Origin: Promethearchaeia archaeon
GTDB taxonomy: Archaea > Asgardarchaeota > Lokiarchaeia > Sigyniarchaeales > SOKP01
Reading direction: 5' to 3'
Assembly (NCBI GenBank): GCA_029856155.1
Contig: JAHQWL010000055.1
Span: 1 to 64,000, forward strand
DNA: 64,000 nt
Shown piece after piece: positions 60,691-64,000 of the stretch. Under the pieces are notes generated by a model that was given only the letters and a program-made list of their open reading frames with translations, had not been told where the DNA came from and ran no database searches. A program made the position numbers and the translations under genes. Position 1 is the first letter of the stretch, and every line of letters begins with the position of its first letter.

Positions 60691-61584
60691 TTAAATAAAT
60701 CCACTTCTCTTTAAGCCTTCAACAAGCCACTCCATAGTCTTTTCTAAAACTTCAATATATCCTAACTTGATAATTTTCGACTTAGGTATGAATTTCTCAT
60801 GATACTTGAGAGCTAAGTAATTATATGAAGGATTTTCTTTAAACCACTTAATAATTGAATTTTTTGTAGAAAAATGTAATTTTTCCATACTATTTATTAT
60901 TTGATCGAAATCCTCATCTTTCCATACCCCATAATGGGCTAATGATATTGAATTCAATTCATCTTTCATATTCCTAAGTCTTTGAAACGTCTTTAATAAT
61001 TCTGCTTCATGAAAATCTGGTGGCATGAAAGTTGGTTGGAAGTAATAAATACTAGATTTATCAATAATTGCATCACCAGTAAATATATTCTTATTTTTTT
61101 TGTCAAATAGCGCAATAGAATCCATAGTATGACCGAAAAAGTCAAGTACTTTCAATTCTAAACCATTTAAATCTATAGTTTGATTATCTTTTAAAGGCAC
61201 AACACCTTCTATTGGATCTGTTTTAGCTGCAAATACTTCATTAATATTATTTGGATTTTTTAAATTCTCTATGGCATTTTTCGAGGCTAAAACCTCAATT
61301 TCTACGTCTTTAATTAATTTTCGTAATTCATGGACACCGTCTGTGTGGTCAAAATGAGAATGTGTAAGGAAAATCTTATGTATAGGATAAATATTTAATT
61401 CCTTCAATCTTTCAATAATCTTGGGTATTGTAGTTTTTTCAGAGGCATCGATCATCATTCGAGTACCCTCATTTTCAAGGACATAAATTGAAAGATTTCC
61501 CTTTCCCCCAAATAAATATCCATCAATCAACCACGTATTTTCATTAAACTTTCCTTCTTTATTTATAAAAACCAATATAACCAC
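60691..61584 (-). CDS. Metallo-beta-lactamase-fold hydrolase
   Basis: A 297-residue MBL protein with THSHFDHTDG (zinc-binding HxHxDH), FGHTMDSIALFD, TGDAIID and ISLAHYG later. Related to glyoxalase II/thioesterase-type MBL proteins. Start GTG at 61584. It sits between MaoC and thiolase genes on the same strand, 90 and 85 bases apart, so it may hydrolyse a thioester of the same path. That is inference. Confidence 0.83.
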   Translation of the reverse strand: MVILVFINKEGKFNENTWLIDGYLFGGKGNLSIYVLENEGTRMMIDASEKTTIPKIIERLKELNIYPIHKIFLTHSHFDHTDGVHELRKLIKDVEIEVLASKNAIENLKNPNNINEVFAAKTDPIEGVVPLKDNQTIDLNGLELKVLDFFGHTMDSIALFDKKNKNIFTGDAIIDKSSIYYFQPTFMPPDFHEAELLKTFQRLRNMKDELNSISLAHYGVWKDEDFDQIINSMEKLHFSTKNSIIKWFKENPSYNYLALKYHEKFIPKSKIIKLGYIEVLEKTMEWLVEGLKRSGFI

Positions 61585-61668
61585 TTTTTATCTGATTTTC
61601 TTTAATTAAGAAAATTAAATTGAGATAAATTTTATTATGAAAAAAAAAAAATAAATTTATTGATGAGT

Positions 61669-62946
61669 TTAAGCATCAAGATTCTCTATGACCGTTGCTA
61701 CGCCTTGCCCACCACCGCAACAAGCATTTGCAACACCATACTTTGCTTTCTTATCCTTCAAAATCCTTGCTAATGTTCCAGTAAGACGAATTACTGTTGA
61801 TCCTAACGGGTGGCCAATCGCAGTTGATCCTCCCATAACATTAACTTTTTCTTCTGGTATATTAAATTTGTCCATGCAGTTTAAGGTTACAATCGTAAAT
61901 GCTTCATTTATTTCCCAGTAATCTATATCATCAGCAGTTAAACCCGCACTCCTTAACGCTTTTTTAGTTGCTGGAACTGGTCCTCTCCCCATTACAGTAG
62001 GATCTACCCCTGCCCATCCAATTGATACAATTCTGGCCATAGGATTAATCCCTCTTTTTTCTGCTTCTTTCGATTCCATTAAAACTGCCGCAGTGGCTCC
62101 TGCATTTAATGGGGATGAATTCCCTGCGGTGATAACGCCTTGATCGGTACCTTCTCTTTTTATATAACCTTCACGACCTCCATTTTTTTCCAAGAAAAAC
62201 GGTTGTGTTAGTCTTCGTAATTGAGATACTGTCTCTAAAGTTGATTTTCTAGCATTCATATCTCTATCAATTATCATCTTTTCTTCTACATTCCCGGGAG
62301 CATGCCCTTCAATTGGAATGATTTCACCTTTAAACCACCCTTCATCATGATATTTAACGGCCAAATTGTGACTTCTAACTCCAAATTTGTCTAAATCTTC
62401 TTTAGTGAAGGTAGGGATTTCTTCTTCGTAGAGTTTCTGAGCTGTTAGCAGCATATTGTATACTACGGAAAAATCTAAATCAGGGCGATAGTATTCACTG
62501 TTCTTATTTGCTACTTTTAAATTAGGTTCTGTTCCCTTACCTCGAACTCTGGTCATATGCTCGAATCCAGTACTTAAGACGCAATTGCTATTACCCGTCA
62601 TGATTTCCATAATCCCTACATGCATTCCACTACCTGCTGAACCACATTGACGATCAATAAAGAATGAAGGGACTTCATAGGGAAAATCAGCTAAAAATAA
62701 GGGCATTCTACCCCCATACGTCCAATTCTCTAGCACACCAGCAGCAACTCCAACAGATACTTCTTCAATATCTTTCTTTTCTATGCCTTTATCAGCTAAC
62801 TTATCTTCAAATAGACTTTTCAATAACTGTGCCAACAACTCATCTCCTCTAATCTCACCAAAAACATCCCTTTCGGGTTGAGTAGGTCTAGATCGAGAAA
62901 AAGCGGTACGAGCATAATCAATCAACCAAGTTTCCTTTAATTCCAT
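61669..62946 (-). CDS. Thiolase (acetyl-CoA acyltransferase)
   Basis: Splits 3-ketoacyl-CoA with CoA, or condenses acetyl-CoA in reverse. Catalytic residues: Cys in DRQCGSAGSGM (about 92), His in IGHPLGST (about 380) and Cys in NACCGGGQG (about 410), followed by VATVIEN. 425 residues. It is of the bacterial/mitochondrial trifunctional type rather than the archaeal short type usually linked with DUF35. The upstream gap contains a weak FadR-like palindrome at 63069-63086. Confidence 0.9.
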   Translation of the reverse strand: MELKETWLIDYARTAFSRSRPTQPERDVFGEIRGDELLAQLLKSLFEDKLADKGIEKKDIEEVSVGVAAGVLENWTYGGRMPLFLADFPYEVPSFFIDRQCGSAGSGMHVGIMEIMTGNSNCVLSTGFEHMTRVRGKGTEPNLKVANKNSEYYRPDLDFSVVYNMLLTAQKLYEEEIPTFTKEDLDKFGVRSHNLAVKYHDEGWFKGEIIPIEGHAPGNVEEKMIIDRDMNARKSTLETVSQLRRLTQPFFLEKNGGREGYIKREGTDQGVITAGNSSPLNAGATAAVLMESKEAEKRGINPMARIVSIGWAGVDPTVMGRGPVPATKKALRSAGLTADDIDYWEINEAFTIVTLNCMDKFNIPEEKVNVMGGSTAIGHPLGSTVIRLTGTLARILKDKKAKYGVANACCGGGQGVATVIENLDA

Positions 62947-63182
62947 CTTATTTTCACTTTTTAAATTCTTGTTTTTAAATAAGTTTACATTGTCTATTAA
63001 TTATTAATATGAGTTAATGATATTATTTTAAGGATTTTAATTTAATATATCAACTTTACGAAGGTTAATGGATGATTATTCATATTTACTAATAAATATT
63101 TTAAATAATTTCTTTCGATTCAAATTTCTTTAAATTTTTTGATAAAAAAGTAGCATTTAAAAAGATTAACACATACTTTTGT

Positions 63183-63542
63183 ATGATTTCGCTTGAGAAA
63201 TCCAATTTAAAAATTAAAAAGAGGCGTATAAAAATACCTTATATAGTAACATTTACATAGTATCCTCCTTCTTTAGCAAATAAAGTTGCTCAGAGATATT
63301 TAGAAACACTTCAAAAATACCCACTAATCTCTAGTATTAAACGCATTGTTCCCGCAGCTGTTTCATCAACAAAAGAAGGACTTGAAGTTTTTCTTGTTGA
63401 TGAAGTAAAACGAGAAGATGTAGGAGAAGCTTTAGATTATGCGTCAAAATTTTTAGTAGAATTTTTTGATATTGAGGGTTTTAGATATGCAATTAGGACT
63501 TTTAATACATTAAATGAAGCTATGGGATATATAGGAAAATAG
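63183..63542 (+). pseudogene. Small conserved-looking ORF interrupted by an in-frame TAG
   Basis: One reading frame runs 119 codons from ATG 63183 to TAG 63540-63542, broken only by TAG at codon 26 (63258-63260). After it comes a clean segment beginning YPPSLANKVAQRYLETLQ and ending FNTLNEAMGYIGK, with DIEGFRYAIRTF in between, arranged like a small ferredoxin-like-fold domain. The part before the stop (IPYIVTFT) reads as the first strand of the same domain, so it cannot be dispensed with. TAG is used as a normal stop elsewhere (4189, 47444), so pyrrolysine is not supported. A recent nonsense mutation, a sequencing error or recoding remain possible. Confidence 0.6.
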
Positions 63543-63691
63543 TGTATTTAGAGAGACCTTAATAATTAGTAATGAAATCTCAAAAATTTTTTTTCTTTAT
63601 TTCTAGTATTATAATTTACTTAGAATTAACCAATTATGATAATTATAAGATCTCATAAATAATTAAAGAAAAAATAGATAAGTTTAATATA

Positions 63692-64000
63692 TTATTTTCC
63701 TTGAAATTTTGGAGATCTCTTTTCTAGGAATGCTGTAATTCCTTCTCTGACATCTTGTGATGTAGTATTCAAAGCATATCCCCAATGCTCAAATTGTAGT
63801 CCCACATTCAATGGTACTTGAGTCCCATATTGAATACACTTTTTAATAACGAAAAGTGCATTTGTAGCAGAATTTCCGATCTGAAAGGCTTTCTCATGAA
63901 CAAATTCTTCAAACTTATCATCATCAACTAAAAAGGAAATAAATCCCCAATCATTCATCTGTTCAGCAGTAAAATGTTCACCAAAATACATCATTCGATT
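63692..64000 (-). CDS. Enoyl-CoA hydratase/isomerase family protein, C-terminal part (5' end outside window)
   Basis: The visible 103 residues are the C-terminal end of a crotonase: MMYFGEHFTAEQMNDWGFIS resembles the usual GExxxAxEAxxxGLV region, and TAFLEKRSPKFQGK is the typical ending. The frame is open to the window edge (the residues before MMYF read N-R), so the true start lies to the right. It is on the same strand as thiolase and MaoC, separated from them by the interrupted small ORF. Confidence 0.85.
   Translation of the reverse strand, partial: NRMMYFGEHFTAEQMNDWGFISFLVDDDKFEEFVHEKAFQIGNSATNALFVIKKCIQYGTQVPLNVGLQFEHWGYALNTTSQDVREGITAFLEKRSPKFQGK

Noticed and set aside
63258..63260. 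Amber codon as a pyrrolysine codon
   Set aside because: TAG is used as an ordinary stop by several genes in the window (for example at 4189 and the TAGTAG at 47444), and the gene is not a methylamine methyltransferase. Read-through cannot be excluded but pyrrolysine is not supported.
1..64000. tRNA, rRNA, CRISPR arrays, insertion sequences
   Set aside because: I looked for TTCGA loops with paired arms, regularly spaced 25-40-base repeats, and transposase motifs; none found.

Overview
This window looks like part of an archaeal chromosome, most likely from an Asgard (Promethearchaeota / Lokiarchaeia-like) lineage. The DNA is very AT-rich. Start codons are a mix of ATG, GTG and TTG. TATA-like boxes lie about 25 bases before several leaderless-looking starts, while other genes have strong GGAGG ribosome sites. 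Archaeal marker families include four-subunit 2-oxoacid:ferredoxin oxidoreductases, an HdrA-MvhD fusion, an eIF2B-alpha/ribose-1,5-bisphosphate-isomerase-type protein, a DUF35 zinc-ribbon protein and an ADP-forming acyl-CoA synthetase alpha subunit, alongside a full set of fatty-acid beta-oxidation families. The assignment to Asgard is inference from gene content. I see no rRNA, tRNA, CRISPR array or insertion sequence.

Region 1 (1-25.5 kb) is a carbohydrate and amide metabolism neighbourhood. It holds a 2-keto-3-deoxygluconate-type kinase (cut by the left edge), a BKACE enzyme, GH5 and GH172 glycosidases, a fucose/arabinose-isomerase-like enzyme, a GPH-type sugar symporter, an ABC transporter, an amidase and a racemase-family enzyme. 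Its most striking feature is a mirror-image duplication. A set of NIPA/DMT-like membrane protein, PIG-L deacetylase, M24 metallopeptidase, Gfo/Idh oxidoreductase and SDR dehydrogenase occurs once at 2.0-9.4 kb and again, reversed, at 19.1-12.6 kb. A decayed third Gfo/Idh copy lies near the centre.

Region 2 (25.5-36.1 kb) holds a flavin nitronate monooxygenase behind a TetR/FadR-type palindrome, a pyruvate-type ferredoxin oxidoreductase operon (gamma-delta fusion, alpha, beta), a membrane M28 peptidase coupled to an eIF2B-like protein, and a large secreted metalloprotease ending in a His/Trp/Cys-rich tail. The beta subunit of the oxidoreductase is circularly permuted: its C-terminal half comes first and its thiamine-diphosphate GDG motif lies near the C-terminus. 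This is the most unusual object in the window.

Region 3 (36-64 kb) is energy and acyl-CoA metabolism: an ADP-forming acyl-CoA synthetase alpha subunit, a hotdog thioesterase, a second ferredoxin oxidoreductase set followed directly by HdrA-MvhD, a TPP enzyme, a zinc alcohol dehydrogenase, acyl-CoA dehydrogenase, crotonases, acyl-CoA ligase, MaoC hydratase and thiolase. CTP synthase, a QueG-like Fe-S protein, a HEAT/LRR protein and a 950-residue orphan with three 148-residue repeats are interspersed. Together these could activate and beta-oxidise fatty acids, or run the path in reverse, with electrons passing through ferredoxin to the Hdr-type complex. The 600-base gap at 36.06-36.66 kb contains several palindromes and looks like a regulatory hub. 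Near the right end a small ORF is interrupted by an in-frame amber codon.
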